A stretch of 64,000 nt of DNA. Source: Bin52 sp965213935 (lineage in GTDB: Bacteria > Pseudomonadota > Alphaproteobacteria > Thalassobaculales > Thalassobaculaceae). Position numbers and translations under genes: made by a program. Below the pieces are notes generated by a model. That model was not told where the DNA came from, searched no databases, and saw nothing but the letters and a program-made list of their open reading frames with translations. The first letter of the stretch is position 1. Each line of letters opens with the position of its first letter. Of this stretch, positions 52,694 to 61,273 are shown piece after piece. The stretch is from assembly GCA_965213935.1 (NCBI GenBank), contig CBDCAO010000012.1, positions 1,240,001 to 1,304,000 on the forward strand. The letters are read 5' to 3'.

Positions 52694-54786
52694 CCGGAAC
52701 TTCAGGGGGATCTGAAGAAGGAGCCCGTGACCAACCACCGGTTTTTCATGGATTTTTTGGCCCTGCGGCCGCTGGTCACCCTGTCAGTCTCATGGGAAGG
52801 TTGTGGTCAGGGTTCACTCCGAGAAGCTGGAACGCCCGTTTCTGGACCGGGGTGGGCCTGGTGACGACGGACAGCAGGCTTTCGCCATGGCCCGGCAGGC
52901 GCAGCTGGTTCAGCGCCATCCCCGAGAGATCGTCGAGCAGGGTCCGGAAGCTGTGGGCGGGCAGGTCGTCTGCGGTGCGTTTTGTGGCGGCCTTCCGCCG
53001 GGCGGATTCCGACGGCCGGGCCTTCTCCACCGGCGAGTTCCGCTGCGCGCGGGCGCCTGCGCGGTCGTCGTCCTCGAACAGGAGCGGCGCGAGGCGCCGG
53101 CGCATGTGCCATTCGACATGCAGGGCCAGCATGCACAGGAACACGTGCGCGCGGACATGGTCGGGGGAGTAGACGTAGACCGGACGGATCCGCAGGTCGC
53201 TCCTGGCGTTGCGGAACGCACGCTCCACGCCGGCGAGGCTCTTGTACGCCTCCACGGCTTCGGCCGCGCCCATGGAGGCGGAATCCAGGCTGGTGCGGAT
53301 GACGCAGACGCCGTCGAGCCGCGCCTCGGCAGCGATCCGCTCCGACCGCCGGCGCCACGAGATGGCGTTGTCGGTCACGTCGACCTCGATGTGCTTGCCG
53401 ACCTTGCGACGGTTGATGTCCCTGCCCACCCGGCGCTCGATGCTCTCCCGGCCCTTCAGCCGGCCCGAGCGCACCGACCTCGCGATCCTCGCCAGCGCCT
53501 CCTCGGTGGCCTGAAGCAGGTCCGCGCGCTTGCGCGCCCGTTCCTGTCGCAGCCGGGGGTTCATGCAGACCATCAGCCGCTCGCCGGGGAAGTCCGGGCC
53601 CGTGACCTCGGCCACCGCGTCGGGAACCAGCGCCTCGGGCACAAGCGGCGCCGGGGCGCCGTCCACACCCTCCTTCAGGAGTGTGCGGATGTCCTGCGTC
53701 TTCAGCGCCGAGACCCAGTCGAGCCCCGCCGGCTCGATGTCCTCGCGGATCCGCGCCGTGGTGAGCATCCCACGGTCGCCCACGAGCGCCACGCGCTCGA
53801 TGCCGAAGCGCGTGCGGATCCTGTTTACCTGCGACGCCACCGTCGACGGGTCCGCGGTGTTTCCGCAGAACACCTCCACCGCGACCGGGCAGCCGTCGCA
53901 GGCGCAGAGCATCCCGAACACGATCTGCTTCTTGCCCCTCTTCGCGTCACGGTTGTGGCCGAAGGCCGCGAGCGGACAGCAGGTTCCCTCCAGGTAGCTC
54001 GAGGAGACGTCATACAGGATGAGCGTTCCGTCCTTCAGGTGCCGGTTGGCCAGGCTCCTCTCGATCCAGACCTGGCGCTTCAGCAGCCAGTCGAGCATGG
54101 CGAGCACCTCGTTGCCGGCGACGGGACCGAGCCCGAGCAGGGCGCCAAGGCTGCTCGTCGCGGTCTCGGGCGACAGCCGCCGGGCGGTGGCGAGCTTGGA
54201 ATCGGGCGACAACACCCGCGAGACGACGGCGGCCAGCGCCAGCTGGCGCTCGCGGCTGCGGGTCCGGTGAAGCATGCGCTCCAGGCCGAGATTGCGCGCG
54301 GTGCCCAGGACGGCGGCGACATGTCCATGCAGGAGGGAGCGCTCCACCTGCATGAGGTCGCCGACGTCGCTGACGGTGACGGCGCCCTTGAGCACGGCCC
54401 GGAAACCCTCGACGATCTCCGGCGGCAACTTCGAGAGGTTGGCGATGGTCTTCTTGCGGATCCGCTTTCCCTCCCGCCATGCCTGGCGCAGCAGGATTGC
54501 GGGCTTTCCGGCCTGGTTGGGGACGGATTCGATGTTGAAGGCCATGGCGGGCATCCGTTATGGGAACTGTCCGGAGGACATCATCCCGACCCGCTCTATG
54601 ATGTCAAGCCGAAAATCGAAAAAATATTGCGCCCTCGTTCAACCCCCGTGAGACCGCTCGCCGGATGCGCCGGACTCCACCTCTGCGCACGTTATGGCAA
54701 CAAAAATCCATCTACAGGGCCTCTGGATCGCAAATTCCCTTTGCTTTTCAGAGGGTTGTGCCCAAAATCCCCGTGTGAAGTTCCGG
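52694..54786. mobile_element. IS1634-family-like insertion sequence, complete
   Basis: The 2,093-bp element is bounded by imperfect inverted repeats. The left end reads CCGGAACTTCAGGGGGAT and the right end, read inward, CCGGAACTTCACACGGGGAT. Directly outside each end stands CTAA (52690-52693 and 54787-54790), a likely target duplication, possibly GCTAA on a looser reading. It encodes one uninterrupted DDE transposase. Family assignment rests on the transposase; the duplication is shorter than the 5-6 bp I recall for the family, so exact ends should be taken as plus or minus 2 bases. Confidence 0.8.
52776..54554 (-). CDS. IS1634-family transposase
   Basis: This 592-residue DDE transposase belongs to the IS4 superfamily. 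It starts 'MAFNIESVPNQAGKPAILLR' and has a helical DNA-binding N-terminal part. The catalytic domain shows Asp182 in 'LILYDVSSSYLEG', Asp260 in 'ALVGDRGML', and Glu444 in 'YKSLAGVERAFR', where the Y-x8-E spacing fits the late E motif. Its full length with all three acidic residues suggests the element can still move. The start may be the ATG at 54554 or 54545. A 679-codon frame on the other strand is a shadow. Confidence 0.9.
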   Translation of the reverse strand: MPAMAFNIESVPNQAGKPAILLRQAWREGKRIRKKTIANLSKLPPEIVEGFRAVLKGAVTVSDVGDLMQVERSLLHGHVAAVLGTARNLGLERMLHRTRSRERQLALAAVVSRVLSPDSKLATARRLSPETATSSLGALLGLGPVAGNEVLAMLDWLLKRQVWIERSLANRHLKDGTLILYDVSSSYLEGTCCPLAAFGHNRDAKRGKKQIVFGMLCACDGCPVAVEVFCGNTADPSTVASQVNRIRTRFGIERVALVGDRGMLTTARIREDIEPAGLDWVSALKTQDIRTLLKEGVDGAPAPLVPEALVPDAVAEVTGPDFPGERLMVCMNPRLRQERARKRADLLQATEEALARIARSVRSGRLKGRESIERRVGRDINRRKVGKHIEVDVTDNAISWRRRSERIAAEARLDGVCVIRTSLDSASMGAAEAVEAYKSLAGVERAFRNARSDLRIRPVYVYSPDHVRAHVFLCMLALHVEWHMRRRLAPLLFEDDDRAGARAQRNSPVEKARPSESARRKAATKRTADDLPAHSFRTLLDDLSGMALNQLRLPGHGESLLSVVTRPTPVQKRAFQLLGVNPDHNLPMRLTG

Positions 54787-54790
54787 CTAA
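54787..54790. repeat. right target-site duplication CTAA
   Basis: CTAA follows the right inverted repeat; see the left copy. Confidence 0.5.
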
Positions 54791-54968
54791 GAGGTCAGGA
54801 AGTCTGAAGCTGAGGCAAAGGGATAAACCTTTCGGCTTGTAACACCGGAGATGTGCGGTGCGACAGACAATCTGAGACTCGTGCGAGATCCGGGATGAGC
54901 CGGAGTACGGGCCCGTCGCTGCCGCGACCGTGGCCCGGGCATGCAGACTGCGTACGGTTTCGTCACAG

Positions 54969-56036
54969 TCAGCCGCGATAGGTGAAACTGTCGACCCCGG
55001 ACGTTGCGAACCCGAGTGCGCCGGAACGAAACTCGGCGTGATGAGGTGAGCGCGAACACGCCGGATCGGTGGCACCCGCATTCCCCAGGTATGCCATCGC
55101 CTGACACCGGCACCCACCCCAGTCGATTTCCCGTCGCTCACAGCTGCGGCAGGGTTCGGGCATCCAGTCGGTACCGCGATAGGCAACAAACGCTGACCCG
55201 TTTCGCCAGATTTCCGAAAGCGACCGGTCGGTCACCGACTCGAACTCTAGACCGGCGATGCTCTCGGCAGCCTGACAGGGCAGCACCGCGCCTTCCGGCG
55301 TGACAGTCATGCCGTACCGACCCCACCCACCCATGCAGGCCTTGGGCCAGGTGGCGAAATGGTCAGGCGTCACGTAGTCGATGACCATGTCACCGCCCGC
55401 TTCCTCCACGATGGAATGTGCCCGTTCGACCTGTTCCGGATTTGGCATCAGGGCATCGCGATTGAGCAGGGCCCAGCCGTGATACTGGGTGTGGGCCACT
55501 TCGAGACGGCGGGCGCCAAGCTGGCGGGCCAGTGCGATCATCTCGGGCAGGCGGTCAAGATTCTGACGATGGACCACCGCGTTGACGGTCAGCGGCAGCC
55601 CGAACGACGTCACCCATCCCGCGACCTCCAGCTTGGTCGCGAAACCGCCCCTGTACCCGCCGATACGATCGGCAGTGTCGGCATCGGCAGCCTGGATCGA
55701 CAGCTGGACATGGTCGAGCCCGGCTTCGACACAGCGAGCGAAAACCGACTCCCTCAGACCGACCCCCGACGTGATCAGATTGCTGTAGAGCCCGGTCTCC
55801 GCCACACCCGCGACCAGTTCCGGAAGATCCGACCGCGCCGCCGGTTCCCCGCCCGACAAGTGTACATGCAGGATTCCAAGTCCTGCCGCCTGCCGAAAAA
55901 GATCCAGCCACATCCCGGTCGACAGTTCGCCCGATCTCTTGACCAGGTTCGTAGGGTTGGAACAGTACGGACATCTGAGCGGGCACCGGTGCGTGACCTC
56001 TGCCAACAGGGCCAGCGGAGTCGGAACAGCGCTCAT
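54969..56036 (-). CDS. pqqE: PqqA peptide cyclase (radical SAM)
   Basis: This 355-residue radical SAM enzyme has the 4Fe-4S motif Cys18-x3-Cys22-x2-Cys25 ('HRCPLRCPYCSNP') and 'VHLSGGEPAARSDLPELV'. The C-terminal SPASM domain has cysteines in 'KACMGGWGRYGMTV', 'GAVLPCQAAE' and 'CRSCERREIDWGGCRC'. It joins the side chains of Glu16 and Tyr20 of PqqA with a C-C bond, the first step of PQQ synthesis. It is last in pqqABCDE, overlaps pqqD by four bases, and ends 178 bases from the insertion sequence. Confidence 0.95.
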   Translation of the reverse strand: MSAVPTPLALLAEVTHRCPLRCPYCSNPTNLVKRSGELSTGMWLDLFRQAAGLGILHVHLSGGEPAARSDLPELVAGVAETGLYSNLITSGVGLRESVFARCVEAGLDHVQLSIQAADADTADRIGGYRGGFATKLEVAGWVTSFGLPLTVNAVVHRQNLDRLPEMIALARQLGARRLEVAHTQYHGWALLNRDALMPNPEQVERAHSIVEEAGGDMVIDYVTPDHFATWPKACMGGWGRYGMTVTPEGAVLPCQAAESIAGLEFESVTDRSLSEIWRNGSAFVAYRGTDWMPEPCRSCERREIDWGGCRCQAMAYLGNAGATDPACSRSPHHAEFRSGALGFATSGVDSFTYRG

Positions 56037-56344
56037 CGTACCTCCACCATGCGGCGGCGCAGCAGTTCAGACAGGAATGTGGTGACATCACGTGCGACGA
56101 TCTCGGCGGGAGCCGCGTACCGCTCCGCGAGGCCGGCAACGATGTCGCGCACCGGCCGGGCACCGTCCAGCTCCGAGAGCACTGCGATTCCGATCTCGTC
56201 AAGTCGAATCGCACGCTCCGGGGCCAACAGAAACCACTCGTTCCGCACGCCGCATCGGTGCAGCCGCACCCCGCGCGGCAGGTAGGTCACGTCGTCGGGT
56301 GCCACCTGCGTTACACCTGTCGCATTCCGATGCCAGGCTGCCAT
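56033..56344 (-). CDS. pqqD: PQQ peptide chaperone PqqD
   Basis: This small protein of 103 residues (or 90 from a GTG at 56305) is the RiPP-recognition-element protein that presents PqqA to PqqE. The typical core is 'YLPRGVRLHRCGVRNEWFLL', then 'RAIRLDEIGIAVLSELDGAR' and 'DVTTFLSELLRRRMVEV'. If the ATG is used the gene overlaps pqqC by 34 bases; the GTG lies six bases after the pqqC stop. It overlaps pqqE by four bases. Confidence 0.92.
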   Translation of the reverse strand: MAAWHRNATGVTQVAPDDVTYLPRGVRLHRCGVRNEWFLLAPERAIRLDEIGIAVLSELDGARPVRDIVAGLAERYAAPAEIVARDVTTFLSELLRRRMVEVR

Positions 56345-57063
56345 GCGCCCGGACTCGGACCACTGTAAACGTAGACATGCTCAATCGCATTCAGCTGCGC
56401 CCACAACATGTCACACTTGAAGCGCAATGCATCGAGAACCAGTGCCTGGCTTTCCAGTGTCGTCGCATGCTCCCGCACGTACCCAAGCGCAAAATCCGAA
56501 TCACGCGGTGCCTGGGTCAGGCGCTTTTCGAAGTAACGCAGGGTATTGCGGGATACAAAGTCATAACCGGCGATCATGCCCTCGACCCGCTCGGCGATGA
56601 TTGTCGGAGAAAACAGTTCGGTCAGGCTGGAAGCAATCGCTTCCAACAGGGACCTGTCCCGCACGAAGTTGAGGTAGGCCTCGCAGGCGAACCGGACACT
56701 TGGAAGTGCGCCATCCAACGACTGCACGTAGGCCCGTTCAAATCCCAGGGAATCGGTCAAGGCCAACCAGGCGCGCAGGCCGCCCTCCGGCGTGTCACCC
56801 ACCTCGCCGTCGTGATCGATAATCCGGCGGCGCCATTCCCGGCGCAGTTCGGTACTGTCCATCCGCGCCAGGATGGCGGAGTCCTTGAGCGGGACGATTC
56901 GTTGGTAACAGTACCGGTTGAGCGCCCAGGCCCGGACCTGGTCGATTGTACACTCGCCCGCGTGCAGCATCCGGTGAAACGGATGCCGATCATGATAGCG
57001 TTCCCGGCCGATCGCGCGCAGCGCTGTTTCCAGTTCGTCCGGCGAGAGCAGCATCGCTGTCAT
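56311..57063 (-). CDS. pqqC: pyrroloquinoline-quinone synthase
   Basis: This 250-residue, cofactorless oxidase of the heme-oxygenase-like fold has 'RYHDRHPFHRMLHAGECT' near the start and 'WALNRYCYQRIVPLKDSAIL'. Active-site segments 'DHDGEVGDTPEGGLRAWLAL' and 'PTIIAERVEGMIAGYDFVS' follow. It performs the final ring closure and eight-electron oxidation to PQQ. It overlaps pqqB by four bases and pqqD by up to 34. Confidence 0.96.
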   Translation of the reverse strand: MTAMLLSPDELETALRAIGRERYHDRHPFHRMLHAGECTIDQVRAWALNRYCYQRIVPLKDSAILARMDSTELRREWRRRIIDHDGEVGDTPEGGLRAWLALTDSLGFERAYVQSLDGALPSVRFACEAYLNFVRDRSLLEAIASSLTELFSPTIIAERVEGMIAGYDFVSRNTLRYFEKRLTQAPRDSDFALGYVREHATTLESQALVLDALRFKCDMLWAQLNAIEHVYVYSGPSPGAWQPGIGMRQV

Positions 57064-57980
57064 GGCAGGATCTCCATGCCGTCACGGGCAACTTCCCATC
57101 CTGCCGCCTCGACGATCCGCCTTTCTGGGCTTGAAGCGCGCCAGATGGGGTTCGTGTTGTTGATGTGCACGTAGATCTTGCGTGTCACCGAGAGATCTGC
57201 AAACGCTGCCAGCGATCCTCCCGGACCGGCAATCGGCATGTGTCCCATCCGCCTGCCGGTCTTCGCGCCGACGCCGGCGCGAACCATCTCGTCATCGTGA
57301 AATACAGTGCCATCAAACAGCACGACCTGCGCGCCACGCAGACGATCCGTCAGTTCGGGTGTCATGCGGGCACAGCCCGGAATGTAATGAACAGCCCTGT
57401 CTCCGGCCTCGAGTCTCACTCCGGCCGTCTGCTCATTGAGAAGACCGGTCTGGATGTCCTCGCCGGATTCCATGAACAGCGGCACCTTGCCCGGCACGGC
57501 AAAGAGTTCTGCCGACAGGCCCGGCAGCAGGTCGAAGGGGGTGCCGAAGGCGACGACCTTCCTGATCACACGGTTACGATCGAGAGCATCGAAAACGGGG
57601 TTGGCGTCGAGGACAGCGAGGATCGCCGGCGTCGCGTACAGGTCGAAGCTGTGCCCTTCGCGCAATGTCAGAAGGCCGGCGATATGGTCAATGTCACCGT
57701 TGGTGAGAAGTACCGACGCGATGGGACTGTTCCTGAGGCCGTACATCGCCGGATCGCGTGGCTGGATCGGCGGATTCGCGAGGATCTGTGCGCGAACGTC
57801 CGGCGATGCGTTCAGCAGGGCCCAGTGTTCGCCGTCAGCACTGACAGCCAGGGAAGACTGGGTGGCGGGAGCAAGCAGGGTATCGGCCGGCCAGAAGGAA
57901 CGGCTGTTGGGCGCACTGCAGTTCCACTGTGGCAGGCCGCCCCCTGCTGCTGCGCCCAGAACAAGAACCTGCAGGGCCAT
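57060..57980 (-). CDS. pqqB: PQQ biosynthesis hydroxylase PqqB
   Basis: This 306-residue metallo-beta-lactamase-fold enzyme starts 'MALQVLVLGAAAGGGLPQWN' and has 'LLTNGDIDHIAGLLTLREG', the PqqB variant of the metal motif, and 'NNTNPIW' near the end. It is an iron-dependent hydroxylase acting on the Glu-Tyr dipeptide cut from PqqA. It follows pqqA by 33 bases and overlaps pqqC by four. Confidence 0.95.
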   Translation of the reverse strand: MALQVLVLGAAAGGGLPQWNCSAPNSRSFWPADTLLAPATQSSLAVSADGEHWALLNASPDVRAQILANPPIQPRDPAMYGLRNSPIASVLLTNGDIDHIAGLLTLREGHSFDLYATPAILAVLDANPVFDALDRNRVIRKVVAFGTPFDLLPGLSAELFAVPGKVPLFMESGEDIQTGLLNEQTAGVRLEAGDRAVHYIPGCARMTPELTDRLRGAQVVLFDGTVFHDDEMVRAGVGAKTGRRMGHMPIAGPGGSLAAFADLSVTRKIYVHINNTNPIWRASSPERRIVEAAGWEVARDGMEILP

Positions 57981-58013
57981 AGCCTAGCCCGTACGGTCCC
58001 GTCCGCAAAAGGA

Positions 58014-58088
58014 TCAATGGGCAGAAAAATACGCGTTGATTTCCATACCACAGCACAGTTCTTCGAACTTCGGAGCATTCCAGAGCAT
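58014..58088 (-). CDS. pqqA: PQQ precursor peptide PqqA
   Basis: This 24-residue peptide reads MLWNAPKFEELC, then CGMEINAYFSAH. The core 'GMEINAY' places Glu16 and Tyr20 exactly at the positions that are cross-linked to form PQQ. GGGAG lies 6 bases before the ATG, and the promoter described below lies about 60 bases upstream. A Cys-Cys pair at residues 12-13 is uncommon in the PqqA peptides I know. It is first in the operon and is too short for ordinary gene callers. Confidence 0.93.
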   Translation of the reverse strand: MLWNAPKFEELCCGMEINAYFSAH

Positions 58089-58144
58089 GAGCGTCTCCCA
58101 CTAAGTGACCGCTTCCCGACATCAGGAACATCAGGAACAGCGCG

Positions 58145-58173
58145 AGCCTATTGCCCGGGATGGAGCCCGTCAA
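58145..58173 (-). promoter_or_regulatory. sigma70-type promoter of pqqABCDE
   Basis: On the minus strand TTGACG (58168-58173) and TAGGCT (58145-58150) are 17 bases apart. The predicted start near 58138 leaves a leader of about 50 bases before pqqA. Confidence 0.55.
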
Positions 58174-58389
58174 GCCGGTCGCTGCAGCCTGCATGGTGAA
58201 TTTGTCGTCCGTGCGGTGATTGGCGCGAGGAGCTCTGGGGCCGGCCATCACGCTCTTGATGCGGCGGCGTGCCAGTCACGGTCATGCTGCGGCGCCCGGA
58301 CAGGTCGATTGATCTTCGCGCGGTTACGGTGCGCCCGGCCTGGGGTGCGCAGGAACACCGCTTGTGGGACAGGATGGCTGGGTTGGCGT

Positions 58390-58602
58390 TCATTCGACAC
58401 CCCGGTTTGTGTGCCTTGATCGAACTGGCTGGAGTTGTCGGTCGGGAATTTGAGTCGCAACGCCTTTTTCTGTCAGATCGGATATGAATTGCGTCCAGTT
58501 CGCCGCGTTCTGCACGCAGCAACACGGCGTGGCGCGACACGCCGAGGCGGTTCGTAGCCTCAAGCATCGGCACATAGCCAGGCGGGGCCCGACGCCTTCA
58601 CC
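58390..58602 (-). pseudogene. C-terminal remnant of a serine recombinase, frameshifted
   Basis: On the minus strand the frame reads 'PGYVPMLEATNRLGVSRHAV' then 'LLRAERGELDAIHIRSD'. This matches the C-terminal helix-turn-helix of large serine recombinases/resolvases. At a run of five A near 58468 the frame shifts, and the neighbouring frame continues 'KALRLKFPTDNSSQFDQG', the usual 'KGLRI...LFD' tail. The catalytic domain and zinc ribbon are absent. It is a decayed piece of a former mobile element, 0.3 kb upstream of pqqA. Confidence 0.65.
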
Positions 58603-58783
58603 TGGTGACGCTACTCGGTCGCGATCATCCCGAACCTGTGGCGATTATTCCGATTCCGGAACAATCGCCACGTCTGCGTCTCGGACCCGACCGTAAAATG
58701 GTCCTGCGCGGACTGGTTGGAGTTGCAGCTGTCAGCAGGTTCGGGGTAGGGCGTGACGGGCATGCACACCGAGGAGGCGCGTC

Positions 58784-59089
58784 ATGACACCTTGCCTGAT
58801 GGTCCGGGCCCGGGTTGAACCTGGGGACCGGGACCGGTTCGACACATGGTACGAGACCGAGCACCTGCCCGATGCGGCCCGGACGTTCGGCGCGGTCCGC
58901 GCTCGCCGTGGATGGAGCCAGGAAGACGCATCGGTCCACATCGCCATCTACGAGTTCGCCGACCAGGCGGCCGTCGATCAAGCGATGCAGTCGGACGGAC
59001 TGGGCGAACTGATCGCCGAGTTCGACCGGGTGTGGGAAGGCCGGGTCACCCGCACCCGCGAACTTCTGGACCTGGTCCAGGACATCTGA
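58784..59089 (+). CDS. small ferredoxin-like (dimeric alpha-beta barrel) protein
   Basis: This 101-residue protein has 'MVRARVEPGDRDRFDTWYET' and 'EHLPDAARTFG', the start typical of EthD/DUF4286-like dimeric alpha-beta barrel proteins. It ends 'RTRELLDLVQDI'. A GAGGAGG ribosome site precedes the ATG. The function is unknown; relatives act in catabolic pathways as small isomerase- or dehydratase-like proteins. It is convergent with otnK. Confidence 0.75.
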   Translation: MTPCLMVRARVEPGDRDRFDTWYETEHLPDAARTFGAVRARRGWSQEDASVHIAIYEFADQAAVDQAMQSDGLGELIAEFDRVWEGRVTRTRELLDLVQDI

Positions 59090-59122
59090 AAGGAAGAACG
59101 CCCATTGCTGGATCGGCCGGGC

Positions 59123-60403
59123 TCAGCCCATCCGGGTCAGCGCCTTCGCAAAGAAGTCCGGCCCGCCGAAGTTGCCGGACTTCAACGCGAGCGCGAGGCC
59201 CGGCTCTCCGATGGTCACCGTCGAGGGAACCCCGGGATCTATCTGCCGGCCGATCCGCAGCCCCCGGATTCCGAGGGCGCCGACCACGGCGCCTGAGGTC
59301 TCGCCTCCGGCAACCACCAGCCGGCGCACGCCATCGCCGACCATCGCGACCGCGATGCGGGCCAAGGCCTGTTCCACCAGCATCCCGGCCCGGTCCCTGC
59401 CCAGCGCCTGCTGGACCGACCTGACCCGGTCGGGCGCGTCTCCGGCGTGGACCAGCACCGGCCCGGTCCCGATGTGCTCGTGGGCCCACCCGATCGCCCG
59501 GTCAACTGCCGCGGAACCGGCGGCGAGCTCCTGCGGGTCGAGCCGCAGCGCCGGATGACCGGCGGCAAACGCGTCAACCTGTGCGAGGGTCGCCGTCGAA
59601 CAGCTGCCCGAGAGCACGAGCCCCGGCCCGGAGATGGCGGGAACGGTATCGGCTCCGCTTCCCGGCGTCAGCAGACCGGCGCGCCGATAGGTCTCGGGAA
59701 GTCCGATCGCGATACCCGATCCACCGGTAACCAGCGGCAAGCCGGCGATCGCACGTCCGATCCGGTGCAGCTGCGCGTCGCTCACCGCATCCACGATGGC
59801 AACGGCGACCCCCTCGGCACGGAGTTCGGCGAAGGCATCGCGGATGGCATCGACACCGGCGTCGATGGTCGCGTACTGCACCAGGCCGACCGGACGCGTC
59901 ATCTGGCGTGCCAGCACGTCGACCAGGTTGCTGTCGGTCATCGGAGTGAGCGGATGGTCGCGCATGGGACTGTCCGACAACAGCTGGTCACCGACGAACA
60001 GGTGTCCGTTGAAAATGGTCCTGCCGGTTTCCGGAAACGCCGGACAGGCAATGGTGAAGTCGGTCTCCAGCGCCTGCATCAGCGCCTCGGTGACCGGTCC
60101 GATGTTGCCGGCGTCGGTGGAGTCGAAGGTCGAACAGTACTTGAACAGGAACTGCCGCGCTCCGGCACGGCGCAGCCACTCGAGTGCGACGCATGACTGG
60201 GTCACGGCATCGGAAACCGGAACGGTGCGCGACTTCAGCGCGATCACCACCGCCTCGACATCAAGGGTTTCCCCGGGGATCCCGTCGCCGGATTCCGGCA
60301 CGCCGAGCAGCTGCACGGTGCGCAGCCCGCCGCGCACCAGCATGTTGGCAAGATCCGTCGCTCCGGTGTAGTCGTCGGCAATACACCCGAGTATCGGTGC
60401 CAT
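59123..60403 (-). CDS. otnK: 3-oxo-tetronate kinase, four-carbon acid sugar kinase family
   Basis: This 426-residue kinase has the DUF1537 two-domain layout. The N-terminal sugar-binding part has 'LGCIADDYTGATDLANMLVR' and 'FKYCSTFDSTDAGNIGPVTE'. The C-terminal nucleotide-binding part has 'LVLSGSCSTATLAQVDAF' and 'RRLVVAGGETSGAVVGALGI'. It phosphorylates 3-oxo-tetronate at O4 in D-erythronate/D-threonate degradation. GGGGAGG lies before the ATG. It is divergent from otnI with 93 bases between them, so a shared control region is likely. Confidence 0.93.
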   Translation of the reverse strand: MAPILGCIADDYTGATDLANMLVRGGLRTVQLLGVPESGDGIPGETLDVEAVVIALKSRTVPVSDAVTQSCVALEWLRRAGARQFLFKYCSTFDSTDAGNIGPVTEALMQALETDFTIACPAFPETGRTIFNGHLFVGDQLLSDSPMRDHPLTPMTDSNLVDVLARQMTRPVGLVQYATIDAGVDAIRDAFAELRAEGVAVAIVDAVSDAQLHRIGRAIAGLPLVTGGSGIAIGLPETYRRAGLLTPGSGADTVPAISGPGLVLSGSCSTATLAQVDAFAAGHPALRLDPQELAAGSAAVDRAIGWAHEHIGTGPVLVHAGDAPDRVRSVQQALGRDRAGMLVEQALARIAVAMVGDGVRRLVVAGGETSGAVVGALGIRGLRIGRQIDPGVPSTVTIGEPGLALALKSGNFGGPDFFAKALTRMG

Positions 60404-60496
60404 GTCGCCTCCCCGCATCTTGACGTGGTCGCCCGGCCGCGCTTCGTGTAGGGTCGGGCGCATGCACGGATGATAGGTGAAGGACGTCCCGATACC

Positions 60497-61270
60497 ATGC
60501 CGAAATTTGCCGCCAACATCTCGATGATGTTCACCGAACACGTGTTCCTCGACCGGTTCGAGGCCGCGGCCCGGGCCGGTTTTGCGGGTGTCGAGTTCCT
60601 GTTTCCCTACGAGTGGGCCGCCGACGACCTTGCCGACCGGCTGCGCGCGAACCGGCTGGAACAGGCCCTGTTCAATACCTGGCCGGGGGACTGGGAAACC
60701 GGGCAACGGGGCCTGGCGGCGGTCCCGGGACGGGAAGAAGAGTTCGAACGGGCGGTGATCCAGGCCCTGGACTACGCGGACGAGCTCGGAAACAGCTGCA
60801 TCCACGCGATGAGCGGACTGGTTCCCGACGGCGGGGACCGGAACGCACACCGGGCAACCCTGGTCGCCAACCTCAGGCGCACGGCTCCCCTTGCCGCCGC
60901 CCGCGGCAAGACCCTCATCATCGAGCCGATCAACACGCGCGATATTCCCGGCTACTTCCTGAACTACCAGGCCCAGGCCCGAGGCATCATCGAGGAGGTC
61001 GGAGCCGACAACGTTCGCCTGCAGTTCGACCTCTACCACTGCCAGATCATGGAAGGGGACCTCGCGGTGCACATGCGCGACTACATCGACATCATCGCGC
61101 ACATGCAGATTGCCGGAACCCCGGGACGGCACGAACCCGACACGGGCGAAGTCAACTACACGTTCCTGTTCGAGGAAATGGACCGGCTCGGCTATGACGG
61201 CTGGGTCGGATGCGAATATCGGCCCCGCGGCGAGACCGTCGCCGGACTGGGCTGGTTCCGGGAGGCCTGA
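60497..61270 (+). CDS. otnI: 2-oxo-tetronate isomerase, hydroxypyruvate isomerase family
   Basis: This 257-residue TIM-barrel enzyme begins 'MPKFAANISMMFTEHVFLDR' and contains 'GKTLIIEPINTRDIPGYFLN' (Glu metal ligand), 'VRLQFDLYHCQIMEGDL' and 'VGCEYRPRGETVAGLGWF' (second Glu). It converts 2-oxo- to 3-oxo-tetronate. The ATG at 60497 starts the homology; an upstream ATG at 60470 is in frame. denD starts three bases after its stop. Confidence 0.92.
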   Translation: MPKFAANISMMFTEHVFLDRFEAAARAGFAGVEFLFPYEWAADDLADRLRANRLEQALFNTWPGDWETGQRGLAAVPGREEEFERAVIQALDYADELGNSCIHAMSGLVPDGGDRNAHRATLVANLRRTAPLAAARGKTLIIEPINTRDIPGYFLNYQAQARGIIEEVGADNVRLQFDLYHCQIMEGDLAVHMRDYIDIIAHMQIAGTPGRHEPDTGEVNYTFLFEEMDRLGYDGWVGCEYRPRGETVAGLGWFREA

Positions 61271-61273
61271 GCG

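Larger units (their letters stand above)
58089..58783. other. non-coding region upstream of pqqA
   Basis: About 0.7 kb holds the pqq promoter, the serine-recombinase remnant and otherwise no recognisable gene. It looks less GC-rich than the flanks. Confidence 0.5.

Noticed and set aside
52803..54842. 679-codon open frame opposite the transposase
   Set aside because: It has no recognisable motifs and mirrors the GC-rich transposase codons; the minus-strand protein has a full DDE set.
60404..60496. promoter TTGACG/TAGGGT between otnK and otnI
   Set aside because: The hexamers are about 23 bases apart, too far for a sigma70 promoter, and no better pair was seen.
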